A DNA stretch of 64,000 bases, taken from Symsagittifera roscoffensis. Its lineage: Eukaryota > Xenacoelomorpha > Acoela > Convolutidae. Below, one piece after another: positions 46,831-57,236 of this stretch. The stretch is from positions 27,034,318 through 27,098,317 of the forward strand of contig NC_087068.1 in NCBI RefSeq assembly GCF_963678635.1, read 5' to 3'. How positions within the stretch are numbered: position 1 is the first letter of the stretch; every line of letters starts with the position of its first letter. The notes below the pieces were generated by a model. The model saw only the letters and a list, made by a program, of their open reading frames with translations. It was not told the origin of the DNA and ran no database searches. Both the position numbers and the translations under genes were made by a program.

Positions 46831-47207
46831 TGTACTCAAATTGTATAACAGCACGCAGATAATCAACACTTTGATGATTGTTATTTTGGTGAATAAAGGT
46901 TAAACGCATCATCACGAATAGATGTCGTCTTTTTGAAACGATGGTCTTCTTAACCTTAAATTTAACGTCGGCTAGTCAGCAAATACGGCCAGTTGAAGTG
47001 ACTAGACCACTGGGACCGATGAACGGCAAAAACGAAGTTTTCGGCTAGACTTCTTAAAGGATTGCTTTTTGTGAAGTGCGTTGACTTCGACGGGGAACTA
47101 CTCTGACTGAGCCAGAAACAATAGCAGGGAGTTTTGCTTTTTTGACGGCAATGAGGTGTTAATCTAGCATAAATGCGGCGATTTCTTGGAATTTCGGTAA
47201 AAGAACT

Positions 47208-47920
47208 TTAATCTTTCCGTGCAAAAGCTAAATCAGTGGTTTTAGATATGCAAATGAAAGTTGCAGCTTGCTTAATACCTTCATAAAAATTATATGAGGG
47301 ATCTTTCAGTCGAACGCTGGTGAGAACTTGTGGGTCAGGTTTGATAGGCCGTTCTTTGGTTTTTGAAAAATATGGACCTTTCAACCAACCGCTTTCTTTC
47401 AGAGCCTCAGCAGTTATTCCGCGAGTGCCGGTGTCTGCTGGATTGTCGCCACTTGACACATGGAACCTTTCATCAATTGTGGTGGATCCGAGAAGTTTGG
47501 AAAACCGATTAGCCACAAAGACAAGCAATTTGCTTGTAGAGTTCAACCATTGAAGTACAGTAGTGCCTCTACCCACATGTATGAGCTTTCGATTTTTATT
47601 AATAAAAATTTCTCGATTTCAAGTTTTAGACGGATGGCCAGTAAAGCTTCTCGCAATTCAAGTTTAGCGAATGAAAGAGTTTTCATCGGTGTTCCTCTAG
47701 CTTTTCCAAAAATAAAAGCAGTCCTAGCTTTATTTGGGGCGACGGAGCGACCGCGCAAGAAAACAACCGAGCAAAAGACTTCCTGGGAGCTGTCACCAAA
47801 CATATGCAGTTCTATTTGGTCAACCGGTGTGTCGAAGAAACAGAGAGACTTTGTTAGACGGCCGAGTAAGGAAAAACCAGTATGCCACACTACGAAATTT
47901 TGTTGAAGTTCACCTGACAA
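47208..47920 (-). pseudogene. BEL/Pao RNase H region
   Basis: The frame at 47543-47920 has LHMFGDSSQEVFCSVVFLRG (RNase H first Asp with the DSS/DAS motif) and FAKLELREALLAIRL (the conserved Glu helix). The next frame, 47208-47576, has TTVLQWLNSTSKLLVFVANR and HVSSGDNPADTGTRGI, a block typical of BEL/Pao. A frameshift joins the two. Confidence 0.88.
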
Positions 47921-48059
47921 TGACTCATCCCGCTGCTGCCCCGATAGACGCCAGATATCCTTCAGTAAAAGCCGGGCACGAACGGTGTACTATGCGACTA
48001 AAACGATTGGATCAAAATTCGATTAGACATAACTTAAGACGGTGCGCTGCGTAATCGGT

Positions 48060-49100
48060 TTGGTTATATCATTGTTGACGCCACGACTAACGTTTAAGGT
48101 ATCATTTTCATTATCCCACTTTAAACCTAATAAAGGCGTCGCGGTGTCGTTTAGGCTGTTTTATTTTACAGTGTCAATCTTACTGTTCTCTGGATTTAAT
48201 TTTTCTGCTAATTCTGGGACATTGCTGGCAAACTTGGTTAACGTAAAACCTCCTAGACTCAACAAACTTACAAGTTCTTCGCTCTGGTTTAGTGCTTCAT
48301 TTGGGTTGGCGATAGAACTTTAAAAATCATCCATATAAATGTTATCTAGGACAGCAGATGAAGCAGCTGAAAACTTGGCGTAATTATCTCTCGCTTTTGC
48401 ACAAGGGGGAATCACGAGCGCCGAAGATGTGACGAGTGGGTTGAAAAAGGTTTACCTCACTTGAGGAGTCCTCCCGTCACAAAAAACGCAACAACGACTG
48501 GTCAGCTGGAATGACCCCTACTTGAAGGAACACTCCTTCAATGTCTGCCGATACTGCAAACTTATGTTGTCTGATCTGGAAGAGCACTCAAAACAAGTTC
48601 TGCAACAGATCGGGCCCTACCAAAAGCGACTGGTTCAGGAATACACCATGAAATTTCGAAACACCGTTTAAAACACGCCCCACATTTCCAGGTTTGGTCG
48701 GGTCAATCACTGGATGATGGGGTAGCTACCACTCGCGGTCGGTGCGCGAGTTCAATTCATTGGATTTAAGAGTAACGAAATATCCCATTTTCAAATCGTT
48801 CGTAAATTTTTTACCGTAAAAATTTTCAAGTCAGGATCTTTTTCGAGCCGCTCTTCCAAAGACTTGAGCTGGGCAAACGCGGAGCGGTAGTTGTTTGGCA
48901 ACCTGACATCCTTATCGACCCAATGCATACCAACGGAGTATCGAGTTTTGTCATGTGAAATAGTCGATTCAAGCGTTTTTATAGCATGCTTGCATTATGC
49001 TGAACGCGAATCGGCTGATTAACAAGAACAGTCGGACTCAAGCTTATGCCAAATTTTTACTTGCTCTGCAAGCGAATTGTCTTCAACGCCACACTTGAAA
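48060..49100 (-). pseudogene. BEL/Pao reverse transcriptase
   Basis: Motifs in order: VGPDLLQNL, FQIRQHKFAVSADIEGVFLQ, IPADQSLLRFL, TRHIFGARDSP and the catalytic YMDD at 48326-48337 (DNIYMDDF). A TAA follows YMDDF immediately and a TGA follows RFL; two or more frame changes occur near 48420 and 48600. Confidence 0.88.
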
Positions 49101-49439
49101 CAGTGAGATGGCAAACCTAAGGAGGATGGTAGAGGACCACTGAGAAGCCAACTGATAGGTAAGCGTGCGCCAAACGTGGAAACACGGCTTTTATCGCCGT
49201 GGATTTTTAATACCGGATGGCGTGAAAACAGGCTAGGACTAAAATCATTTCAATGTCAGCATATTTCTACGTCAAGGAAGGCACCGAAGATAAATGAGGA
49301 TGAAATTTTTAAAATTCACTGAAATTGATATTATCAGACCCTAAATTTAAATCTTTCTTCACAAAAGGTCGTGCGTAGAAGTTGTATTAGTTGGATTCAA
49401 TATTACCGAAATTACTACATCTACTCGTTCCGTCATTAA

Positions 49440-49650
49440 AACTTGTTGTGACATTTTTTTTTCACTGACGGTCAGGCTCAACATTTCCCCGGACAATTTA
49501 GGTTTTTCAGCAAGTTGAATGAAAATCCATGATTGACTGCAAGATTTACTTACTGGACAACTTCAATTCACTGATTTGAAGCAGACTTTCAACACGGAGA
49601 ACGGACGTGGCGCAAGTACCTTTAACTGTATCCACTTCGAGACTACCGGA
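49440..49650 (-). pseudogene. BEL/Pao retropepsin-like protease, active site lost
   Basis: VLRVESLLQISELKLSSK and SQSWIFIQLAEKPKLSG flank the place where the catalytic Asp motif should be. In unit A those residues are missing; unit C retains FVLCDSACSHS at the equivalent spot. Confidence 0.7.
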
Positions 49651-49679
49651 ATGCGAAGAGGTGTTTCCTCCTGTTGTTA

Positions 49680-49960
49680 TTTTTATTGAGCCTTTGCGGA
49701 ATGTACATCTCCGGATCCGTGAAGGAGGAATTTGTGAGTGCTTTTGGAATCAGGCTTTTTACACTTTCTAGACTTCGGGCGTTTGCGAAAAGTATGGTTA
49801 GGTTGCAGACAAGAAAATTACAATTTCTTCTCGGCAACAAATTTTGCTCTTTGAGTAGGAGTTTTCTCTTAGTAGAGGCTACAGGACCAAATGTCATGTT
49901 TGACGTTGCAAACAACACCGGACCGAAACTGTTTAGAGGGCTTTTTGACAGACATTTTTG
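49680..49960 (-). pseudogene. BEL/Pao zinc knuckle region
   Basis: SCLQPNHTFRKRPKSRKC followed by STHKFLLHGSGDVHS, a conserved block at the gag-protease boundary. The knuckle's last Cys is Arg here (and in unit C). A frameshift and stops separate it from the gag core. Confidence 0.75.
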
Positions 49961-50009
49961 AATTAGACGACAAGATTTTCGTTACTGTTTTAGAAGGGCC
50001 AGCGTTGGC

Positions 50010-50929
50010 CTAATTTTCGTGATTTCGATTTTTGGGAATATTGGCCTGCATGCGCACATGTGCCTGTGCTTTTTTTTCCAACCAGTCATTCAAATGGAGC
50101 AAAGATGATTGGTGAAGACTCCTTTTCACTGTGTGAAGAGCCCATGATTCCTTCAATTTGGGTGGCAATTTACTTAATGCTTGGTTCAGCAAAGCAACAC
50201 CTTCCAAATCTTGATTATAGAAGAGTGACTTAAACATACCAAAAATATTTGAGATGGTAGAAGCAAAGCTTGCAAAACTGTCAGAATTATGCATCTTCAT
50301 TGGTGGGAAACAATTTAATTTCTCAAGATGAGCATTAATTAACGTTTGTGGCTGGCCAAATTGACGAACAAGAGTGTTCAAGGCATCCCTATAAGTAACA
50401 CTGGAATACGCAAACTCAGCTATGGCATTTTTAGTTTTCCCAGTCACAAGAGCTTTTAAGTAAGTCAACTTGGCATCATCACTCAAACGGGCTGAGTCTA
50501 CAGCGCTTAAAAACTGGACGAACCATTCAAGCCAATGAAAAAGAACACCATTGTATTGAGACAGCTTCCATTTTGGTAAGGGATCATTACGGTTCATGGT
50601 AAGAATCTCAGCGTTGTCTTCGATATTTAGAGATGTTGGTTCGTTATTTGGCGTATAGAGATTTTTGTTTCGATCAACGAGATTGCTGTTGTCAACGTTC
50701 ACTAATTGAATCCTCCATCTCGGCGGTAGAGAAAATGGTTGAATAGCGTTTTAGTATACTCAGACTCCGGCTGGTAGTAGACGATTCTACAACTGCTTAA
50801 AGGAAAACTCCATTTTGTATATCCAACAGTCAAGTTTGGTGCATTTTCAATTTTTACTTTAGACGACGGTTGAGCTAGAGTTTGACTCTGGTTAGTTTGC
50901 GTGGTTTGAATGAAAACAACGGGTAGCAC
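50010..50929 (-). pseudogene. BEL/Pao gag core
   Basis: An uninterrupted 230-codon frame (50010-50702) contains PLPKWKLSQYNG, WLEWFVQFLSAVD, DDAKLTYLKALVTGKTKNAI, ALNTLVRQFGQPQ and LSKLPPKLKESWALH, the retrotransposon gag domain known as DUF1759. Directly upstream, 50702-50929 is a further gag linker ending at a stop. The longest intact piece of unit A. Confidence 0.88.
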
Positions 50930-51192
50930 AGTAGATTTAAAAGACGTATCGATTCTTTTTTTGGATTATCATTTTTTCGGATTTGTGTTATTGATATTAA
51001 ATTCATCCAATTGAATAGCCGAGATAAATATCGCCGGTTGAAAAGATTGATTAACTTGACTTCTTTTTCATGTCTTCAAGAATCGCGTTTTCAGTTTAGG
51101 TGGCTTCGGCTAGTTTAACATGATGATTCTTTGGCCAAATTTTCCCTTTCTTCAATTTTTTTCTGCTGTTTCAAGCGAAATTTAGCTTCATT

Positions 51193-51757
51193 TTATTGCT
51201 CTAATTCTGCACGGCGCAAAAAAGCAATATTTAGCTTTCGACTTCTTTGGCTAGAAGTCACTGACGCAGACAAAAACTTAGAAGTTTCCACATAAATTTT
51301 GTGTGATGTGGTTGCAGAGCTTTGTGATTTAAAACTTTCAATGTGGCTGAGAGTCTGTTTGGCGTCAAGATTTTGTCGGGCTTTAGTCAGTATTTGATAG
51401 CTTTTGGATGCTAAAAGCTCTAACCAAGGTTCCATGGCTGCTTTGTCGGACTCTCGTGGGGTGAAAAAGAGGATTTCTTAATTTTTGAAGGCGGCTTCTT
51501 CGAAGGAATTTTACAACTCTGAGCCATTTTTTGATTTTAACAGTGCGGTCCTCAAGTATGCACTCATGGTTTATATCTAGCTCTTTTTCGAGCTTCGTTC
51601 TAGCTAGCGTGAGACAATTAATTTTATCGGCAAGATTGCAGGACTCCATTGAGGACGGAGACGAGGGAATGTTCGCGCTAAACGATGACGGGTCGGTAAC
51701 CATCATATAACAAGTAACTACTCTGAGCGTCAGGCAACCCCTGCAAGCAAAACCCAA
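51193..51757 (-). pseudogene. BEL/Pao gag N-terminal part
   Basis: Two overlapping frames (51383-51757 and 51193-51435) separated by a frameshift. LADKINCLTLARTKLEKELD is conserved in unit B (55877-56242), and both copies shift frame just before WLELLASKS. Assigned to gag by position and by conservation between units. Confidence 0.7.
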
Positions 51758-51769
51758 AGTAAAAAATAT

Positions 51770-52660
51770 ACCGCAGTGTAATCATCTCAAAAAAAATTTG
51801 ACTGAACGGAAGAATTGCTATGAGCAACTTTATCTGGCCTATTCATCTAACATTAACAGATAAAAGATGCTAGCAACTCAATAATTTTTACTTCAAATAA
51901 TTTGAAATAATTTTAATTGATCAGGTAACGGGAAGCTAACTGTGGGTTATTGTGTAAAGTATATAGCACTGTTTTTTTTTTGATTTTTGCAAAATATTTT
52001 TAAGAAAACCTTTTTATGGCCAATTATTTTTTTGCAATCTATCTCTCAGTTTTCGGGGTTGAGTTTGTTTTTGTATCGCAGAAAAAGAGAGCTAGCTCCT
52101 TAGATGACAATCATTATAGATGTGAGGATTGTTACATTAAGTTTTTTAACGTAAAACTAGGACTCTTAGAAAAAAAAACATGGTCTGTCAAGGTCTACGG
52201 CTGAAATGATGGGTACGTCTATATGTGCACGGTAAGGCACGCTGAACGATTACGGTCGAATGTGGTTCGTTACTGACTAAAACGTAAGAGGGCGAGAACG
52301 GAAGCGCACAAGTTGAGTGTTTTGATCTGTAACTCAGGCAACCCCTAGGAACAAGATCTGAGGAAAGAAATCAATCCAATCAAGCAACTACAACTACGCC
52401 GAAGAACGAGCAGTTTCCAGGGTCGATATACGACTTTTCGCTATCGGAACGATTCAAAAATCGGTACAAGTAACGTCGAGTTGAGTGAGCTGTTACAAGT
52501 TTCAGACAATCCTAGGAGGAAAACTTGAGGTAAGAAATCGGCTTAAACAACTCACTTAACAAAACAAAAGTCGGGACAGAGGCAACAATTCTTGTCTTTT
52601 TTGAACATAAAGATCAAAAATGTTGGTTTCTTACTACTTTTTGGGCAAAAACATTGAAAC
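51770..52660. repeat. Shared right flank of the BEL-derived units
   Basis: Sequence from GGGAAGCTAACTGTGGGTTA through TATGTGCACGGTAAGGCACG and GAACAAGATCTGAGG is repeated right of units B (56880-57236, then cut) and C (61290-61980). It may contain the 5' LTR, but no TG...CA ends or primer site were defined. The small frame at 52016-52204 recurs in B and C and is part of this repeat; no known protein. Confidence 0.65.
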
Positions 52661-52664
52661 TCTC

Positions 52665-54151
52665 GCATTACGAAGCCAAACTGTGCACTTGATTTATTCC
52701 AAAATGAAAGTGAATTCAACAAACAAAACTTCAGTGGATTCCGCATACATATACCTGTAATGTAAATTTTGTCGGCACATTTGTTTTGTTGCGGATTTCG
52801 CTAGTTGTTCTGGATTCCGCAACTGTAAGTGGATTCCGCAAAATGTTAGCGGAATCCACAAATGTAAGTAGATTCCGCAAACTGTAAGTGGATTCCGAAT
52901 TTTGTTCAATACTGAACTTGCATATGAACAATTAAAAGCTGAGCTGGAATTCTTATCTCTAGCAATGCGGAATTTAAAAGCAAAGACTTAACCATTGTCA
53001 GCGGAATCCACGAACAAGTCTTAAAACATTGGTTACCTAAATCGGTGGATGTCATCTCTTAGTATTTTTGAAACACAACACCGAACAATTTCAATATTTG
53101 GAGTCTTTGAGTTGAGAGGTTATGGAACACACAGCATAACGACAAATTAGGTCAGTATTTGGGATTGCTTCAATCCCAAATACTTTTTTGGAAGCATAAC
53201 GCCGAATAAATGCGATAACTGTAGTCATTGGGTTGAGAGTGTATGGAAACACAACAAACAGCTTATCGCCAAATTAGGTCAGTATTTGGGATTCGATCGA
53301 TCCCAAATACTGGTCAGTATTTGGTATTGATGAAATCCCAACAACTTTAATAATATGGAAAAAATATTGAATATATCCATTATTTGGAGTCATTAGGTTG
53401 AGAGTGATTAGAAACCCAGCGCATAGCAAATCGTCGAATTAGTTCAGTATTTGGGATTCCATCGATCCCAAATACTGGTCAGTATTTGGGATTGATAGAA
53501 TCCCGAAAAACAGAATAGTGAGGAATAAATATGGAATAAATTCATTATTTAGATTCATTAGGTTGAGAGTGATTAGAAACCCAACGCATAGCAAATCGTC
53601 GAATTAGTTCAGTATTTTGGATTTCATCGATCCCAAATACTCCTCAGTAATTGGGTTTCCATTAAACCCAAACACCGATCTTATCTAGTAAGTTTCTATT
53701 CTAGTAATTTTCTGTTCTAGGGAAACCAAGTCATGTTTTTAAATTATATAATTTTAAAGGCTACTACACATAGAAATATATGTAAAAGGATTCCGCAAAA
53801 AAATGCAGATTCCACAAACAATTTGCAGATTCCACTTACCATTCGCGGAACCCCCTTACAATTGCGAATTCCGCAACAGCTCAATTTAACGATACAAATA
53901 TTTTATCATTTGTTTGTGGATTGCACAAACTGTTCTGGAGTCCGCAAATACAGTTGCGGATTCCTCAAATTCGCCTATTTTTGAGCAGTTTTGAGCGGTA
54001 AAATGAATTAGGATACTTGTTTTTGGAATCCAAAACATCATAAAAGATTGAAGAAAAGTAGCATTGTCGCGGATTTTGCGACAAATCTGATTTTGGCCTG
54101 TTGCGGATTCCGCTTACAAGGCAGAGAACGCACAGTTTGGCCTCGTAATGC
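52665..54151. mobile_element. 1.49 kb TIR element (CATTACGA family), full copy
   Basis: Terminal inverted repeats of 22 bp with one mismatch: GCATTACGAAGCCAAACTGT at the left and ACAGTTTGGCCTCGTAATGC at the right, each extended by GC. Inside each end lie several copies of AATGTAAGTGGATTCCGC-like words in both orientations. The middle holds four hairpin repeats. No coding frame over 85 codons and no transposase. A paralogous empty site at 54472/54473 (AAACTCTC|GGTCAGAC) suggests a 2 bp CG target duplication. Superfamily not identified. Confidence 0.85.
53113..53670. repeat. Array of four hairpin units inside the TIR element
   Basis: Each unit reads GGTTGAGAG, about 40 bases, AATTAG-TCAGTATTTGGG, ATCCCAAATACT. 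Units start near 53113, 53232, 53396 and 53562. The third has AGTATTTGGGAT (53446-53457), a 7-base loop and ATCCCAAATACT (53465-53476). Each is followed by a weaker second CAGTATTTGG-TTGAT-AATCCC. The 12 bp stem keeps pairing between units. Confidence 0.85.
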
Positions 54152-54159
54152 CGTCAGAC

Positions 54160-54720
54160 TTTTTCTGGGGTTTTCACACCTATCTCAATTTCCCTTAAAA
54201 TCTTTTTAGGCAAATTCTGAGATTTATGGAATTAATCTTTCAGCTAATTTTCTGAGGTTTATGGAATTTTTGTTCAAGTTAGCTTAACGAGTATTTAGTG
54301 ATTACGGTTGGTTTTTCTTCGGTTTGTACTCCAAATTTATTGTACAAAAGTTTGCAGCAATAGAATGGGACTGAAACTTAACGCTCATACACTTTTTTTT
54401 ACTGCTTAAAAATCATAAAAATCAACAATTTTGGTGTTTTACTACGTTTTGGGAAAATATATTGAAACTCTCGGTCAGACTTTTTCTGTGTATTTCAAAC
54501 CTTTTTCAATTTACCTTAAAAACCAGTTAAGAAAACCGTTTAACAAGTTTTCTGAGGTTTATTGAAATTTTGTTCAAGTTAACCCAACAATTATTTAGTG
54601 ATTAGGGTTGGTTTTTGTTCGTTGTACAATTTTTTTTGTACAAAATTCATTGTACAAAAGTTTACAGCAATAAAATGGGACTAAAATTTAACGTTCATAC
54701 AATTTTCTCAACTGTTTTTC
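54160..54720. repeat. Tandem duplication of about 310 bp
   Basis: GTCAGACTTTTTCTG, TTCTGAGGTTTAT-GAA, AGTTA-C-AACGAGTATTTAG and AAATGGGACTGAAACTTAAC occur at 54152-54400 and again at 54473-54720. Units C and D carry single copies (58540-58760 and 61990-62220). Confidence 0.75.
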
Positions 54721-55110
54721 TTTCTTCGTAAATGTTGGTCTCCGGCGTCAGTCAGCATCTAAATGTACTGCAGATTGGCAAATTTCAGTACAGTTGCAAT
54801 GTCGTCTTGCTGTTGGCTATGACCTCGGTTGACAGAGAAAAAACGTCCGGTGACAACTGAGCTAAGACCGCCAGTGTTGAGCGATTGATCTCAGGACTGA
54901 TAAGAAACTGTTTCTTTGAGAGGGGATAGCGTTGGATAAATAACACAATTCCAAGATAACGTAATAACTTTCTTGATCAACTTTTCTTTGGGAAAAACCT
55001 AATTTTTTCCCCAATAATCACCCCTTTTTTTGACAAAAACCTCATTTTTTCCCAAAAATTTAGATTATTCCGAGTTCCTTGAAAACATCCCGCGTCGCTG
55101 CACCAAAGAA
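54720..55110. repeat. Shared left flank block of the BEL-derived units
   Basis: From GTCTCCGGCGTCAGTCAGCA through ATCTCAGGACTGATAAGAAA to TAGATTATTCCGAGTTC; recurs at 58785-59150 and 62248-62610. Non-coding. Confidence 0.75.
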
Positions 55111-57236
55111 TTCCTATGACAGTAAGGACGGTCGTTTAAACGGTCGGGAAGTACTCAAAATGACCGTTGACTTCAGGGCTTACAGTATAATTGATAACAT
55201 TTTTTCCCATAACTCGAACAATTTTTTTTTCACCAGCTTTCACGATTTTTTAGCAACTGTGGAAAGTGGGCAATTGGTGCGTTTTCAATTTTTACTTTAG
55301 ACGACGGTTGAGCTAGAGTGTGACTCTGGTTAGTTTGCGTGGTTTGAGTGAAAACAACGGGTAGCATAGTAGATTTAAAAGACGTTTGCGGAACGTGCGG
55401 AATGTACTGATTCTTTTTTTGGATTATCATTTTTTCGGATTTATGTTATTGATATTAAATTCATCCAATCGACTAGCCGAGATAGATATCGCCGGTTGGA
55501 AAGATTGGTTAACTTGACTTCTTTTTCATGTCTTCAAGAATCGCGTTTTCAGTTTAGGTGGCTTCAGCTAGTTTAACATGATGATTCTTTGGCCAAATAT
55601 TCCATTTCTTAATCTTTTTCTGCTGTTTCAAGCAAAATTTAGCTTCATTTTATTGCTCTAATTCTACACGGCGCAAAAAGCAATACTTAGCTTTCGACTT
55701 CTTTGGCTAGAATTCATTGCCACAGATGAATATTTTGAAGGTTCTACATGACTTTTGTCAGATATGGTTCCAGTGCTTTGTAATTTAAAGCTTTTTAAAA
55801 TGGCTAAGGGTCTGTTTGGTGTCAAGATATTGTCGAGTTTCAATCAAGACTTTATCGTTTTTGGATGCTAAAAGCTCTAACCAAGGTTCCAAGGCTGCTT
55901 TGTCGGACTCTCGTGGGGGGAAAAATAGGGTTTCTTAATTTTTGAAGACGGCTTCTTCCAAGGAATTTTACAACTCTGAAGCCATTTTTTGATTTTAACA
56001 TTTCGGTCCTCAAGTATGCAATCATCGTTTAGATCTAGCTCTTTTTCGAGCTTCGTTCTAGCTAGCGTGAGACAAAAAATTTTATCGGCAAGATCGCAGG
56101 ACGCCATTGACGGCGGAGATGAGGGAACGTTCGCGCTAAACGATGACGGGTCGGTAACCATCATATAACGAGTAACTGCTCTGAGCGTCAGACAACCCCT
56201 GCGAGCAAAACCCAAGATAACAAAATACCACTGTGTAATCATCTCAAAAAAAATTTTGGCTGAACGGAAGAATTGCTATGAGCAACTTTATCTGGCCTAT
56301 TCATCTAACATTAACAGATAAAAGATGCTAGCATTTCAATAATTTTTACTTCAAAAAATTTAAAATAATTTTAATTGATCAGGTATCGGGAGAACGAAAT
56401 TCGTTCAAAATTTATGCAAAATCATTGTAGTGAAACGGATAATTGGTTTTATGGAGACATTCTGTGCGGCCAAAATACTTTGGTTCCTTCTGCTTGCTTT
56501 TCGTTGTTTTTTACCATAATTCTTTTTGCGTTCAACATTTTTCGACAACTGTTTTCAAATTTCAATTGTCGTAAAATGAAGTTTAAAGTTTTCAATTCAA
56601 GACGAGGATCTTGGTGCAAAGCTTTATATTGTTTTTGAATGGTTTTAGCTGTTTCATTTTTCAAATCAATATGGTTCAAAAATGATATATTTAGAGGGGC
56701 AGATTTCTGTAAAACGGGGAGAACAATGTCTGTCCCTTCTCTGTGACAATAAATGGTTGCAGTTATTTGGTTTCTATAATGTCAAAAGTCGGTTTAATTG
56801 CAAAGCGGACAAACCTTGAAAAGCATTGCTTACATGCTGACTAAAGGAATTATTGATTAAGTCATGCCACAAAACAATAGATTTCCGGGAAGCTACTTGT
56901 GGGTTATTGTGTAAAGTATATAGCACTGTTTTCTTTTGATTTTTGCTAAATATTTATAAGAAAACCTTTTTATGGCCAATTATTTTTTTGCAATCTATCG
57001 CTCAGTTTTCGGGGTTGAGTTTGTTTTTGTATCGCAGAAAAAGAGAGCTAGCTCCTTAGATGACAATCATTATAGATGTGAGGATTGTTACATTAAGTTT
57101 TTTAAAGTAAAACTAGGACTCTTAGAAAAAAAAACATGGTCTGTCAAGATCTAAGGGTGAAATGATGGGTACGTCTATATGTGCACGGTAAGGCACGCTG
57201 AACGATTACGGTCGAATGTGGTTCGTTACTGACTAA
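55110..57236 (-). mobile_element. BEL/Pao unit B, internal-deletion derivative
   Basis: The 3' end (from about 55110) is joined at about 55275 directly to gag sequence corresponding to 50842 of unit A, so all of pol is missing. The gag N-part (55877-56242) is frameshifted at the same place as in A. It then has about 500 bases absent from A, including a coding-like frame. The right flank is cut at 57236, where it meets the truncated TIR element. Confidence 0.82.
56449..56790 (-). pseudogene. Extra ORF at the 5' side of unit B
   Basis: A minus frame from about 56790 down to 56449 reads QITATIYCHREGTDIVLPVL, then KNETAKTIQKQYKALHQDPR. Unit C keeps a matching stretch (PTAATIYCHREGTDNILPFL at about 61100-61190), so the protein sequence was conserved between copies. 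Probably the N-terminus of gag or a small leader ORF, deleted from unit A. Function unknown. Confidence 0.5.

Larger units (their letters stand above)
45390..51770 (-). mobile_element. BEL/Pao LTR retrotransposon, unit A (degenerate)
   Basis: Order on the minus strand from the right: gag N-part (51193-51757), gag core (50010-50929), zinc knuckle (about 49680-49960), protease (49440-49650), RT (48060-49100), RNase H (47200-47920), integrase (45820-46830), then 3' untranslated/LTR sequence down to about 45390, where homology with the other units begins (ATTCC-ATGACA-AAGGAC). Domain order and motifs are those of BEL/Pao. Frameshifts and stops are scattered through gag and pol, so it cannot be autonomous now. 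LTR boundaries were not resolved: the right flank is shared with other units as part of a larger duplication, and no clear pair of LTRs was seen. Confidence 0.88.

Noticed and set aside
47320-48323. Plus-strand frames of 77-148 codons
   Set aside because: Antisense shadows of the BEL/Pao RNase H and RT regions, which carry the recognisable motifs on the minus strand.
53113-53670. CRISPR-like array
   Set aside because: Eukaryotic context, long irregular spacers that are themselves repeated, and location inside a TIR element.
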